Below the pieces are notes generated by a model. The model did not search any database and was not told where the DNA came from. It saw only the letters and a list, made by a program, of their open reading frames with translations. The translations under genes and the position numbers were made by a program. Below, in pieces: positions 37,302 through 47,164 of a DNA stretch of 64,000 nt. Within the stretch, counting starts at the first letter, position 1, and the number at the start of each line of letters is the position of its first letter. The stretch lies in the NCBI GenBank assembly GCA_035575925.1, contig DATLXK010000063.1, positions 54,225 through 118,224 of the forward strand, given 5' to 3'. Source of the stretch: DASWTL01 sp035575925 (GTDB lineage: Bacteria > Bacteroidota > Bacteroidia > Sphingobacteriales > Sphingobacteriaceae).

Positions 37302-38690
37302 TTAATTTCCTTTTCTTGCCAACTCCAGCCCTTGTGTAGTAGTGTAATATTTAGCAATCATGTTAGGCACTTCCCATGCAGGCATATTACCATTTTTCAG
37401 ATAACCCAAAAACTTCTCTGCAACCCGGGCAAAATGCGCTTCATGACCTTCTTTGTACTTTTCAGGCACAATAACTTCCCAGCCTTTTCCTGATTTTTTA
37501 AGTCCGATACCGGGATGTTTGGCCTGAACAACCCTTAATTGCTTATTCAGCATGGTCTCAAATACATCACTGTTTTGCTCTACTGGCTCAATATATAAAG
37601 CCGGCTTAAAACCTTGCTCTGCGCCCTGCCTGATCACCAGGTTAGCTTTTGTGCCCCGCATAATTGAATAGTGGGTATCTCCGGTACCTTCCGGAGCTCT
37701 AAAGCCCCACTTCACAGAAACTTTAGCATGTACACCACGGATGGCATAATTAATCTCCCCATTTGAAAAAACATTTAATACACTGTCTCTGACAATATTT
37801 TTTTTCAGATACTCCGGAAAACCGTTCATCTTGGTTATTGCATTGAACTGGCTAAGGGTAAGATCTGTACTCCACCTTCGGGCTGAGGTAAGATTAATGT
37901 CTTTCTTGTAATCAATAACTTTTTCCGGAAAACCACCCCATTGCACCAGGTCTACCAGGTGTGTGGTAACATCAACAATCCCTTCGCCTTCCTGCTTCAC
38001 GTCAAAAAACCATGCCGGACGGGTTAGCACACTGCCGGATACATATTTAAAAAAATAATGGACGCTTTCTTTAGTTATTGCAGGATTTTCAGGTGTTCCT
38101 TTTTCCAGTGTTCCGAAAACTTCAGGAAGCATAGAAAACTCGCGCTGCAGCATCGATGATATTTCATACCGTTCTGTCATAATATCATATAACAATACTT
38201 TCTTTTTTTGTGCAGCAGTAAATACATCCTTCAATACTAAAAAACTTGCCGGATCAATGGCCATCGGCTTGTCTGCAAGAACATTCAGTCCGCTTTCAAC
38301 AGCACGTTTTATATATTCTGTCTTTTTTTCATTGTTTCCTGCAAGCACAACCACATTCCCCTTTTTTTCTGCAAGCATCTTTTCAAAATAGTCCCCGCCG
38401 GTGTACACCTCTTCCTTCCATTGCGTGGGTTGATCTGAACGTGTATTATAACCCTGGATCTTTTCCAGATGAAGCTTTACATCGTTTCCGGCAGGAGCGT
38501 ATACCTGTACAACAGGATTTACACCGTCATACATTGACTTCTGAATAAGCGCCGCGTGGAAATGCCCGGGATCTAAAGTGATCAGTTTTACTTCCGGATT
38601 CTCACTTCGCAAACCATCCTGCATCCCTCTTTTAAAGTCACTGCATCCTGATAAGGCAATTATTGAAAGCATCAATACTGTTATTTTCAT
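37302..38690 (-). CDS. Gfo/Idh/MocA-type oxidoreductase, lipoprotein form
   Basis: A 462-residue protein with a lipoprotein signal (IIALSGC, Cys16). The NAD(P)-binding-like domain is in the N-terminal half (VKLITLDPGHFHAALIQKS; VVVLAGNNEKKTEYIKRAV; NVLADKPMAIDPASFLVLK, holding the EKP-like catalytic lysine motif as DKPM). A long C-terminal domain follows (FFDVKQEGEGIVDVTTHLVD), matching the putative oxidoreductase C-terminal family of Bacteroidota. It is envelope-located, so it probably carries a tightly bound cofactor. It is encoded with the second oxidoreductase and the ThuA-like gene, consistent with oxidation of a sugar or uronate in the periplasm. Confidence 0.82.
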   Translation of the reverse strand: MKITVLMLSIIALSGCSDFKRGMQDGLRSENPEVKLITLDPGHFHAALIQKSMYDGVNPVVQVYAPAGNDVKLHLEKIQGYNTRSDQPTQWKEEVYTGGDYFEKMLAEKKGNVVVLAGNNEKKTEYIKRAVESGLNVLADKPMAIDPASFLVLKDVFTAAQKKKVLLYDIMTERYEISSMLQREFSMLPEVFGTLEKGTPENPAITKESVHYFFKYVSGSVLTRPAWFFDVKQEGEGIVDVTTHLVDLVQWGGFPEKVIDYKKDINLTSARRWSTDLTLSQFNAITKMNGFPEYLKKNIVRDSVLNVFSNGEINYAIRGVHAKVSVKWGFRAPEGTGDTHYSIMRGTKANLVIRQGAEQGFKPALYIEPVEQNSDVFETMLNKQLRVVQAKHPGIGLKKSGKGWEVIVPEKYKEGHEAHFARVAEKFLGYLKNGNMPAWEVPNMIAKYYTTTQGLELARKGN

Positions 38691-38774
38691 CTATTTAAAT
38701 TATTGCAAAGGTTTTATAACTTCTACAAGAAGTGCAAACTGTTCAGGGTGGTTTAATAAAGTAACTTCGGTAAT

Positions 38775-40199
38775 TTATTTCCTTTTAACCACATAATTAG
38801 TACCGTAAGGATACCTTTGTGGTCTGGATAATAGTTTATTTGCTTCCACATTATCTTTAAACACTTCTTTCTTAGGATCCCAGTATAATTTTTTTCCAGT
38901 TTTCATTGCAGCATGCATAACTAAGCATGCGCTGCATGAACGATGGGCTACTTCCGCCGGACTAATGGTTTGTTTCTTGCTTTGTATACAATCCAGCCAA
39001 TTGCCATGCTGCTCGCGGCTTTCATACAAATGAGTTTCCTTAGGGCCAATTTCTGACGTCAGAATTTTCGGATTGCTTGCATTAAATGCTTTATTTTCAC
39101 TGCCTGACCCTGGATCTGTTGATGTTACTCCCACATTTCCCCTTGACACAAATATCCATCCATCCGAACCCTCGAAACGTATGCCATTAGGGTTTTTACT
39201 GCTAAGGAACATATTAACGCCATTTGCATATTTTGCCTGAGCTTCATAATCACCATGTACAGTCCACAGGCCTTTTTTAGGAAATTGAGCCTGTGCTTCA
39301 ACTTCAATCGGACCGGTATATTCGGTATCCATACCCCAATGTGCAATATCAATATGGTGTACGCCCCAGCCTGTGATCATACCTGCCCCAAATTGCTCAC
39401 TTCGCAACCATCCTCCGCGTGATTCAGGATCAGCAGCATGCACACGATCCTGTGTATAATAAATATAAGGTGTCGATCCCAGCCACATATCATAATTCAG
39501 TGTATCCGGAATTGGCATTTCGGCAGTGTTGCCCCCTGCAGGATCTGAAGGGAGGCCGATTCGTACCGAATGCAGTTTACCAATTCTACCGTTCCGAACA
39601 AGTTCACAGGCTTTTTTAAACTGTGGCCACGGATTAACAGAACGCTGCTGGCTTCCCAGCTGGAAGATTACCCCCGACTTTCTCACTGCGTCACTCATCT
39701 GTCTACCTTCCTCAATAGTAAGTGAGGTTGGCTTCTGAAGGTAAATATGTTTACCTGCCAATGCTGCTTCCATCGCAGGTTGCGCATGCCAATGGTCAGG
39801 TGTGCTGATCATGACAGCATCAATTTCTTTATTGGCCAGAAGCTCATGATAGTCTTCATAAGTTTTTACATTCATGTATGAAGCACTACCCATTTTTTTC
39901 GCATACCAACCTTCTAGGAGTTTTTTCCCACCTTCCAGTCTGTTACGGTCTACATCACAAACGGCCATTATACGCGCCACGTCATATTTAAACGTTTCGG
40001 CCAGATCATGTGTGCGGGCAATACGGCCCACTCCTATTTGAGCTATATTAATTTTATTACTTGGTGCATTTTTACCAAACACAGAGGCGGGAACTATGGT
40101 TGGAAATCCACTGATGGCCACTGCACCTACCACGGCACTTTTGGCAGCGGTTTTCACAAATTCTCTTCGGTTGTATGATGATTTTTCCTTGTTATCCAT
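38775..40199 (-). CDS. Gfo/Idh/MocA-family oxidoreductase, Tat-exported
   Basis: 474 residues. The N-terminus has a twin-arginine signal (NRREFVKTAAKSAVVGAVAI), so it is exported folded with its NAD(P) cofactor. The Rossmann start is INIAQIGVGRIARTHDLAE. ISTPDHWHAQPAMEAALAGK and HIYLQKPTSLTIEEGRQM carry the family lysine-proline motif. The C-terminal region ends with HRSCSACLVMHAAMKTGKKL. Proteins of this branch oxidise or epimerise sugars at the cell envelope. It is 84 bases upstream of the lipoprotein oxidoreductase and 31 bases downstream of the ThuA-like gene. Confidence 0.88.
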   Translation of the reverse strand: MDNKEKSSYNRREFVKTAAKSAVVGAVAISGFPTIVPASVFGKNAPSNKINIAQIGVGRIARTHDLAETFKYDVARIMAVCDVDRNRLEGGKKLLEGWYAKKMGSASYMNVKTYEDYHELLANKEIDAVMISTPDHWHAQPAMEAALAGKHIYLQKPTSLTIEEGRQMSDAVRKSGVIFQLGSQQRSVNPWPQFKKACELVRNGRIGKLHSVRIGLPSDPAGGNTAEMPIPDTLNYDMWLGSTPYIYYTQDRVHAADPESRGGWLRSEQFGAGMITGWGVHHIDIAHWGMDTEYTGPIEVEAQAQFPKKGLWTVHGDYEAQAKYANGVNMFLSSKNPNGIRFEGSDGWIFVSRGNVGVTSTDPGSGSENKAFNASNPKILTSEIGPKETHLYESREQHGNWLDCIQSKKQTISPAEVAHRSCSACLVMHAAMKTGKKLYWDPKKEVFKDNVEANKLLSRPQRYPYGTNYVVKRK

Positions 40200-40230
40200 T
40201 GATATATGTTTATATAAATACGATAGTTAA

Positions 40231-41088
40231 TTAGTATCGTAACGGTGTATCTCTTGAATCGGCGTATGCCTTACTATAATCCAGCTTTTTGGATTGGCTG
40301 GCCACAAATTCCAGACCCTGAAGAATATGTTTCACGAACATAGGATCCTGGTAATGCTCCTTATTATGGCCTAAAGCGGTTATCCACACATTGCCTCCAT
40401 CAAATTTTTGATACCATACAGCGGGGAAAAGGTCTTTAAAAGGGGAGGAGAACTTAGTTATTTTAACAGAATCAGCATCTGATGTATTTAAAGAGGTAAA
40501 GTCATGTGCCATTACTACCCGGATGCCGGGATAAAGCTCTTTTGCAAAATAGCATTCATCAGCGCGTTCCCATACTTTTGGAAGACCCTGAACGGTAGGA
40601 TGGTCAGGATCAATCACTTTGGTTTTAAAGGTTTGATTTTTTGCATGCCACGAGAATGTCCCTCCAAGCATCTGTTTAAACCAGGTCCAGTTACGCTCTG
40701 TACCAGTTACAGAATGTATACCAACAAAGCCACCTCCTGCTTCCATGTATCTTCTGAAAGCTAAACGCTGTGCATCTGTATCGAATACATCGTTATTAGT
40801 GCTGGTTAAGATAAGCATAGTATATTTTTTCAGATTGTCATCCGTAAAAAGGCCTGGATTGTCAGAGACATCTACAGTAAAACCGTGCTCTTTCCCAAGC
40901 TTCTGGAGACAAAGCACTGCACTCGGTATATTATCATGCACATACCCCTTTCCATTTTTAGTATAAACGAGCACTCTTGACTTTTTTAGCCCGGGAGCCG
41001 CCGCCACTACTGTTATGTTAAATAACAGGAATATTGCTAAACAAAATATCAGCCTTTTGTCAATCTTTCCGACACGTAATATATTCAT
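40231..41088 (-). CDS. ThuA-like domain protein, exported
   Basis: This 285-residue protein has a signal peptide (hydrophobic residues 12-31). A class-I glutamine-amidotransferase-like fold typical of ThuA follows: SRVLVYTKNGKGYVHDNIPS, LILTSTNNDVFDTDAQRLAF, MEAGGGFVGIHSVTGTERNW, FSWHAKNQTFK and FDGGNVWITALGHNKEHYQD. ThuA proteins act with Gfo/Idh/MocA dehydrogenases in conversion of disaccharides through 3-keto sugars in other bacteria; a similar role here is inferred. It is first in a three-gene minus-strand unit and is divergent from the LacI-type regulator. Confidence 0.88.
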   Translation of the reverse strand: MNILRVGKIDKRLIFCLAIFLLFNITVVAAAPGLKKSRVLVYTKNGKGYVHDNIPSAVLCLQKLGKEHGFTVDVSDNPGLFTDDNLKKYTMLILTSTNNDVFDTDAQRLAFRRYMEAGGGFVGIHSVTGTERNWTWFKQMLGGTFSWHAKNQTFKTKVIDPDHPTVQGLPKVWERADECYFAKELYPGIRVVMAHDFTSLNTSDADSVKITKFSSPFKDLFPAVWYQKFDGGNVWITALGHNKEHYQDPMFVKHILQGLEFVASQSKKLDYSKAYADSRDTPLRY

Positions 41089-41231
41089 AGAGTTTATAGT
41101 AATTAAATAAGTAATTCAAATATACATAAGGAAAAGCAAGTATGACTAGAAATTTCGTACAAAGAAGCAGGTAATTTGTATCATTTATCCTTAAAAAGTC
41201 TAAAGAACCGAATATAATTTTTTTGCAGATA

Positions 41232-41248
41232 TTTGCAATATATGCAAA
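41232..41248. promoter_or_regulatory. Inverted repeat over the lacI-type start codon (candidate operator)
   Basis: TTTGCA (41232-41237) and TGCAAA (41243-41248) are perfect inverted half-sites with a 5-base centre. The repeat overlaps ATG 41242, so binding of the encoded regulator would block its own expression and could also act on the divergent ThuA-like gene, whose start is 144 bases away. Confidence 0.5.
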
Positions 41249-42273
41249 CTGACAAAGACATAACCATCTATGATATAGCGGCCGAATTAAATATTTCTGC
41301 TGCAACGGTTAGCCGTGGCCTGAACAATCATCCTGCGATAAGTAGCAAAACAAAAAAAAGGATTAATGATATTGCAGTGGTTATGGGCTATCGCTCAAAT
41401 AAATTTGCCAGTAACCTCAGAAGTAAACGCACAAATACCATTGGTGTAATTATTCCCAGAATGAACAGTAATTTCATGTCTGCCGTATTAGCCGGGATGG
41501 AAAAAGTGGCCAATGAAGCGAGCTATAATTTAATTATCAGCCAATCACTTGAATCAGCCCAAAAAGAAGTGATGAATGTTAAAACCATGTTTAATAATCG
41601 GGTGGATGGTTTAATGATCTCATTATCATTTGACACTTCAGACGTTTCTCATTTTGATATTCTTTTAAAAAAAGGTGTTCCATTACTGTTTTTCGACCGT
41701 GTGATGGAACATCCCCAATGTACCAGTATCGTTATTGATAATAAAAAGGCGGGCTATCAGGCCACCAAACATTTAATTGAGCAAGGCTGTAAAAATATAA
41801 TTCATATAACGGGTCACCTAAGAAGAAATGTTTATGCAGATAGATTATCAGGGTATCGATCTGCTTTAGATGAATTTGGTATAAAATTTAACGAATCCAA
41901 TATATGGATTACAACACTTGATGAACAATCAGGTATTGATGCTGCTGAAAAAATTATGGAAATGGAGCACCGGCCTGATGGAGTGTTTGCAGCAAATGAT
42001 ACGTGTGCGGTTAGCTGTATGTCTGTTTTGAAAAATTCCGGAATACGCATTCCTGAAGATATCGCTTTTATAGGTTTTAATAATGATCCGATTTCACGTG
42101 TTATTGAACCAAATTTATCAACTATTAATTATCCAGGGTTTGAAATGGGAGAAATTGCTGCCAGTAAGATAATCAGTCATTTAAGAAGTACTGAAAATAT
42201 TAACCTAACAAACTCCATAATCCTAAGATCTGAACTTATAGTCAGGGCTTCATCACAAAAAACCAAAAGCTGA
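41242..42273 (+). CDS. LacI-family transcriptional regulator
   Basis: 343 residues from ATG 41242; a TTG three codons upstream (41233) is possible but adds only three residues. The N-terminal LacI helix-turn-helix is TIYDIAAELNISAATVSRGL followed by the hinge motif GYRSNKFASNLRSKRTNTIG. The periplasmic-binding-like effector domain follows (IPRMNSNFMSAVLAGMEKVA; VDGLMISLSFD; RPDGVFAANDTCAVSCM; DIAFIGFNNDPISRVIEP). It is divergent from the ThuA/Gfo/Idh unit, so it probably represses that unit, the flanking glycosidase genes or itself in answer to a sugar. Confidence 0.94.
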   Translation: MQTDKDITIYDIAAELNISAATVSRGLNNHPAISSKTKKRINDIAVVMGYRSNKFASNLRSKRTNTIGVIIPRMNSNFMSAVLAGMEKVANEASYNLIISQSLESAQKEVMNVKTMFNNRVDGLMISLSFDTSDVSHFDILLKKGVPLLFFDRVMEHPQCTSIVIDNKKAGYQATKHLIEQGCKNIIHITGHLRRNVYADRLSGYRSALDEFGIKFNESNIWITTLDEQSGIDAAEKIMEMEHRPDGVFAANDTCAVSCMSVLKNSGIRIPEDIAFIGFNNDPISRVIEPNLSTINYPGFEMGEIAASKIISHLRSTENINLTNSIILRSELIVRASSQKTKS

Positions 42274-42327
42274 TTATCACCGATAATTTACAGTAACTGC
42301 TGCAATTCCAGGGAATATTTGATGTCT

Positions 42328-45246
42328 TTACCGGAATGACGTTTCCAGTATCACTATTCTCCTGTCTGATGTATAAACCACATTTATATCTGTTGAATTT
42401 ACGGGGTTAGTAATAATCATCTTTTCGCCCGCTTTAATCTTAGTAGTCAGTTCAGACAAGTCATTTACCCGGATTTTTAATTCAAGATCTTCTTTACCGG
42501 GATTCCAGGCTAATGTACTCATTACATTTGTACCTGCCGGAACCCTGCACCAAAACTGAGCTGTACCGAAGGTGGAGTTTTTATCAGGTGCAGGCTGCCC
42601 TCCAAAGGTCTGTGCGTAAGGCCCGAACGGACGTCGGCCATTGGCTACATACTGTATACCCGGCCGGGTATTAAATGCTGCGCGGCTCCCTCCGGCAAGC
42701 TGGTAACCTTCTTTGGTTACTATGATGCCCTTACCCACGTAATCTGAGGGCATTCGCGGTGTGGAATTTACCAGAAAGCCACTGTAGAGATCCGTTACAA
42801 CGCCTTTTTCTGTTTCATATTCACCCCAGATAATTGGGCTGGTTATAAGCGGATAGCGTTCGTGCCCTGCAGCGGAACCAGTATAGTTCACCAGGTTAAG
42901 CATCATACGTGTTGCAACCGGATCAATACCGGTACGATTACTTAAGTCAAGACCGCATAACAGAATACTGCCTTTCCCGTGGAATTGTTCGGCCAATGCA
43001 ACACCCTGGAGCCCTGAGCCGTAATTAGCCAGGATTGCTGTATGGGCTATATCTTCCTTATTTTCCAGCGTAAAGCCGTCTGTTACCGGGGTTATGGCAG
43101 GCAGTCCGTTTTTACGTGGATTCCAGTCCGTATAATCAGACCATGTTCTCAAATTGTAACGGGTTATTCCTGCAAACAACCGATGTTCCGGTCGTTCAGG
43201 ATTTACATAATACCCGTTACGAGGCGATTTTGAAGAAACAGGATATGCCGGATGGTCGATATCAACTATGTGATTGCTTAATGGATTTGCTAATAAGAAA
43301 TTGAGACTTACTCGATGGATACTATCCTGTTTTAGCGCGAGTACACGCCCACCTGACCTTATGAAAGATTTTATATTTTCTGCCTGACCCGAAACTGTTT
43401 GATCTGCAGAATTTTCGCCGATTATTAAAAAGCTGTTTGTTGATATTGCATTGAAAGATGATATCTCTTTAAACTTCACATTTAGCTTTGATAGCGAACT
43501 TTTAGTAACACCTAATTTATCATAAAGCAAAATATTCATTGCGGGGGAACTCATTCCTTCTGTGAAGGTTCTGTTGGCAATAAACAGTTTAAAATAATTC
43601 TGTGAAACGGCTTTACCCCCCTTCATAACCTTCCCGGTTAGTTCGTATTGTCCTGAACTAATATTCTGCGGCAATTTTATATCAAGCTTTTTCTGAGTTG
43701 TGCCATAATAAGGCACATCGGGGAGATCAGTACTGTCAGCAAAAACTACCGTATGCGCTTTATCCCGTATCTGGTAAATGAGTTTCGCATTTTTAAGATC
43801 ACTGAAATCATTGGCATCATTAATCACATGTGCTACCGGTTTCAGTGTGGAACCTGCATATATATTAGGAGTCCAGCACTCCCAGCTTAATAATACAGGC
43901 TGGTATGAGATCTTTACCTGGTTTGCTGCCGGTTTAGGGTTCATATCTTCAAACTTCTTAATGGTGTCCCAGTTATAAAAGAGAATAGTAAAGGGGAACA
44001 CCCCGCTAAGATCATGATTTACAGAGCGCAGCTGCCTGAACAATTCTGTGGCCGACCGAATCGTAAGAGTTTGATGTTCATCCGCCATACGGGATTGCAG
44101 ATCCTGACGTTCGTGCCCTGTCCATGCTAATTGAGAGCTGGGATTTTTATGCCATGGGGTAAGGTTGTATCGTCCATCCGGGCCTGTATAATTTCCAACG
44201 CATTCTGTAAAGGTAATCGGCATATTATTTTTGGGAAACGGAATAATCTTTGAGTTGTCGCGGATATTCAGAAATGTAAAAGGTGAGCTGTAATACCACC
44301 CCCAGTACCGGTGTATATCAATGATATCGCCCGTCTTGCCATAACCGTATCCCGCGTTTGCAATATATACCCGGGTCTCATCCCATTGCTTCAGTTTGTT
44401 ATAGGCATAATCGAGAAATTTTTCCCATTGTACAGCACGTTCTCCTACAAAAGGCGTTTCATTCGTCATGGCATATATCATCAGACTTGGGTGGTGAGCT
44501 ATCGGTCCCAACTTGTCATCTTCATACCACTTCACTCCTCTGTCGTAATCTGTTGGAAATCCCCCATCTGTTTCATCTCCTACTGCCTCTACTTTCGCAA
44601 CTTTCTCTCCCTGACCTGCTTTTCCGCCATAATTCCCGCCAAAAACCATCATACCCAGCTCATCGCATACATCAAACCACGCTTCTTCGCTGGGAATACG
44701 GATAATGTTCACATTGATACTTTTCATGTACTTTACATAATCCATCGCGAATTCCCGGCTCCGCTCTAGCTTGTCGGGGATTCCTCTTCCCGGAGGGTTA
44801 ATAGCAATTCCACGCAAAAAAATAGGTTTTCCGTTCAGGTAAAGTGTTCCCATTCGCCGCTCGAAACTTCTGAATCCTACCCGTTCTATTACTTTAGCCT
44901 TTTCCACTTTACCAGAAAATTGCTGTAGGGTTATATGGTACAAGTATGGATTATTCGGTTCCCACAATATTGGTTTTAGTCCTTTGATAGTGAACGCCAG
45001 ATTGTTTTTACCATGACCTGGGGCCGAAACTGCAATTACGGGGCCTTCCCAGAAAATATTGCCATTATTTGTCCGGATCACAACTTTAAAGGTGTTGGTA
45101 GGTGAGAAACGAAATTTCTCATCTACAACCAACCGCACGTAATCGGTTCCGGTGAAGGGTGTCATTCTGAACAACTGCACTTCCTCAGCAATTGAACTGA
45201 TCGATGTAACCAGAAGCAGTAAATGGAGGATAACTATTTTTTTCAT
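42328..45246 (-). CDS. Glycoside hydrolase family 2-like exported protein
   Basis: A 972-residue protein with a signal peptide (hydrophobic residues 4-20). An immunoglobulin-like domain leads into a GH2-type barrel: TLYLNGKPIFLRGIAINPPG, YMKSINVNIIRIPSEEAWFD, and HHPSLMIYAMTNETPF with probable acid/base Glu263 in the NE pair. ITFTECVGNY supplies the probable nucleophile Glu348. The usual N-terminal GH2 sugar-binding domain is missing; the protein enters almost directly at the Ig-like domain. The second half (residues ~500-970) has beta domains and a Rossmann-like segment (INILLYDKLGVTKSSLSKL). Specificity is not evident (beta-galactosidase, glucuronidase or other). Confidence 0.78.
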   Translation of the reverse strand: MKKIVILHLLLLVTSISSIAEEVQLFRMTPFTGTDYVRLVVDEKFRFSPTNTFKVVIRTNNGNIFWEGPVIAVSAPGHGKNNLAFTIKGLKPILWEPNNPYLYHITLQQFSGKVEKAKVIERVGFRSFERRMGTLYLNGKPIFLRGIAINPPGRGIPDKLERSREFAMDYVKYMKSINVNIIRIPSEEAWFDVCDELGMMVFGGNYGGKAGQGEKVAKVEAVGDETDGGFPTDYDRGVKWYEDDKLGPIAHHPSLMIYAMTNETPFVGERAVQWEKFLDYAYNKLKQWDETRVYIANAGYGYGKTGDIIDIHRYWGWYYSSPFTFLNIRDNSKIIPFPKNNMPITFTECVGNYTGPDGRYNLTPWHKNPSSQLAWTGHERQDLQSRMADEHQTLTIRSATELFRQLRSVNHDLSGVFPFTILFYNWDTIKKFEDMNPKPAANQVKISYQPVLLSWECWTPNIYAGSTLKPVAHVINDANDFSDLKNAKLIYQIRDKAHTVVFADSTDLPDVPYYGTTQKKLDIKLPQNISSGQYELTGKVMKGGKAVSQNYFKLFIANRTFTEGMSSPAMNILLYDKLGVTKSSLSKLNVKFKEISSFNAISTNSFLIIGENSADQTVSGQAENIKSFIRSGGRVLALKQDSIHRVSLNFLLANPLSNHIVDIDHPAYPVSSKSPRNGYYVNPERPEHRLFAGITRYNLRTWSDYTDWNPRKNGLPAITPVTDGFTLENKEDIAHTAILANYGSGLQGVALAEQFHGKGSILLCGLDLSNRTGIDPVATRMMLNLVNYTGSAAGHERYPLITSPIIWGEYETEKGVVTDLYSGFLVNSTPRMPSDYVGKGIIVTKEGYQLAGGSRAAFNTRPGIQYVANGRRPFGPYAQTFGGQPAPDKNSTFGTAQFWCRVPAGTNVMSTLAWNPGKEDLELKIRVNDLSELTTKIKAGEKMIITNPVNSTDINVVYTSDRRIVILETSFR

Positions 45247-45318
45247 TTGAATAAACTTAGGTAATAATAATCAAGTCTTCGGGTACTCAGACTGACCCTT
45301 CTTATTTCTATTTTGGTT

Positions 45319-47164
45319 CTAATCAAGTAAGCTTTGACTGGTGAGTCCGTACTTTTTTGTAAAACGCCCGAAATCATCAGATCCCGTCAGGATAAAAACC
45401 CCCTGATTCAGGTTGCTTTCTAAGAAAGAAACCAACTCTCTGATTTCGCCGAACAATTTTTCACGCGAAGCCCCGGATGCTTTTAAATATTGTATTTCAA
45501 GGTCACGTTTAACATAATTATACATCAGCAGTAGCTTCGAAAAATTTGCAGCTAAATTATTATGCTTATTTGTAGCCTTCGCCTTCCTAATGGCGATAAT
45601 CTGTTTGTTTACCTTCTGCTGTGCTGCCTTTATTTCTTCCGCTGGTTTAAGCGTGGAAAACGGAAGGCTCCCATATATGCGTACCACTTCTTCAAGCACT
45701 TTATAGGCTGATTCAGCCACCTTATTCTCGCTGCCGTAACGGGCAGCCAGGAATCCTGTCGAAAGTGAATCAACATTTACATCCGGATTCCAACCCAGCC
45801 GACCTAATATATAATGATTCAGCATAGCAGGCAATGCCCTGGAAAGGAACTTTCCGAAACCACTGCATATCTTTTTGCATATAATGCGGGATGATATTTG
45901 GGGCTGAACGCCAGGCTTGTTTACGGTAGTAAGAATATAATGTGATATTTCCTTTAAAAGCCTTTCTCCATGCCTCAATTGATTGAATGTATTCAGGATG
46001 GGTAGAGGCCGAAGCGTCATACAATTGCTTTTCGAAGCTTTGGTTAATTGGGCAGATCTCCAGCAGTATCTCGGGATTAAGAGGCGTGTTTTCCGGAGGC
46101 ATCAGCGCATAGGAATAGGCGATAATTTCCATACGGATATCCGGACGTGCTTTTTTAATCTCTGCATAAACATAATTAGCGAGTCTTACCTGCCGCTCCT
46201 GAGGAGTTCCATGTTGTTTAAACCCAGGGCAATCCTGCCATCGACCCACATCAGGAGGCCAGAAATCGAAAATATCTATTTCGGGACGGTCCTTCAAAAA
46301 CTTTACGATCTTATCAGTAAAATAAGTTACTGCTTCCGGATTCTCAGTATTGAATACCAGCCGGTCTGATGGGCTTGAAACACAGGCACTGTCTTTACCA
46401 AACCAATCCGGATGCTGATTAAATAATTTTCCTCCCTCCATACCTGAGTTGAGGAAGTGCTGGTAGCCATGACCGCCAACTTCCAGTATAATGCCACGCT
46501 TCTTTATTTCAGGTATAAGATCAGTCCGGTATTTATCCCACTTAACCGGCTTGGATGTCTCCTTGTCCATCTGGAACCGTAGCGTATTGTATCTGGCTTT
46601 TGGCATCCAATCTATCAATTGCTTCAACTTATCGCTTGCGAGTGTGCGACTGCCTGCAACATCGAGTTTACGATATTCAAACACCGGACTTTCGTCGATA
46701 GCTTTGGATAAGGTGAATTGTAATCTCGTGGTTTTCGGAATGATTTCAGCCCCTGATTGGTAATAATCAAATCCCGGAGCCAGCCACCGGCACCCCAGCC
46801 GTTCAAGAAGGTCATATGTGGCATAAAGTATCGCCCGGTCGGATCCAGCAGTCAGTAAGATATCTTTCCCCGCTATTTCAATCCGGTAAGCTTCGCTGTT
46901 TGAAAAACTTTCACTTTGTAATCGTATGGCAGATCCCGGAGCCTTTTCGCCTATACTGAATGAAGCACCGGTAATTTTCCCGAGATATTTTTTAAGCTCT
47001 TCAGCAGCAAACTGCTGGGTAGCTGTTGGCTTGACTGGAATGATGATATTGGCTTTAGCTGACTGCTTATCTGCAAGCAATATACTGCTTGCGCCAGCCC
47101 GGATGTTAACTCCCATGATCAGCAATAATGTCAAGACCTTACAAACAATGGATTGTCTTTTCAT
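45319..47164 (-). pseudogene. DUF4838 / alpha-glucuronidase-like protein, frameshifted
   Basis: Two minus-strand frames make one protein. The first (ATG 47164 to about 45830) has a signal peptide, an alpha-glucuronidase N-terminal-like domain (VKPTATQQFAAEELKKYLGK; SDRAILYATYDLLERLGCRW) and most of a DUF4838 barrel (IDIFDFWPPDVGRWQDCPGF; MRMEIIAYSYAL-like region). It then reads nonsense after IACYAES. The second frame resumes with LNHYILGRLGWNPDVNVDSL and runs to TAA 45319. A net one-base excess (or two-base loss) near 45815-45830 separates them. It could be a true inactivation, a sequencing error, or less likely programmed frameshifting. The start overlaps the upstream gene's TGA as TGATG. 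Confidence 0.8.

Noticed and set aside
44311..44769. Plus-strand frame of 152 codons
   Set aside because: Antisense to the GH2-like gene barrel, which is intact on the minus strand.
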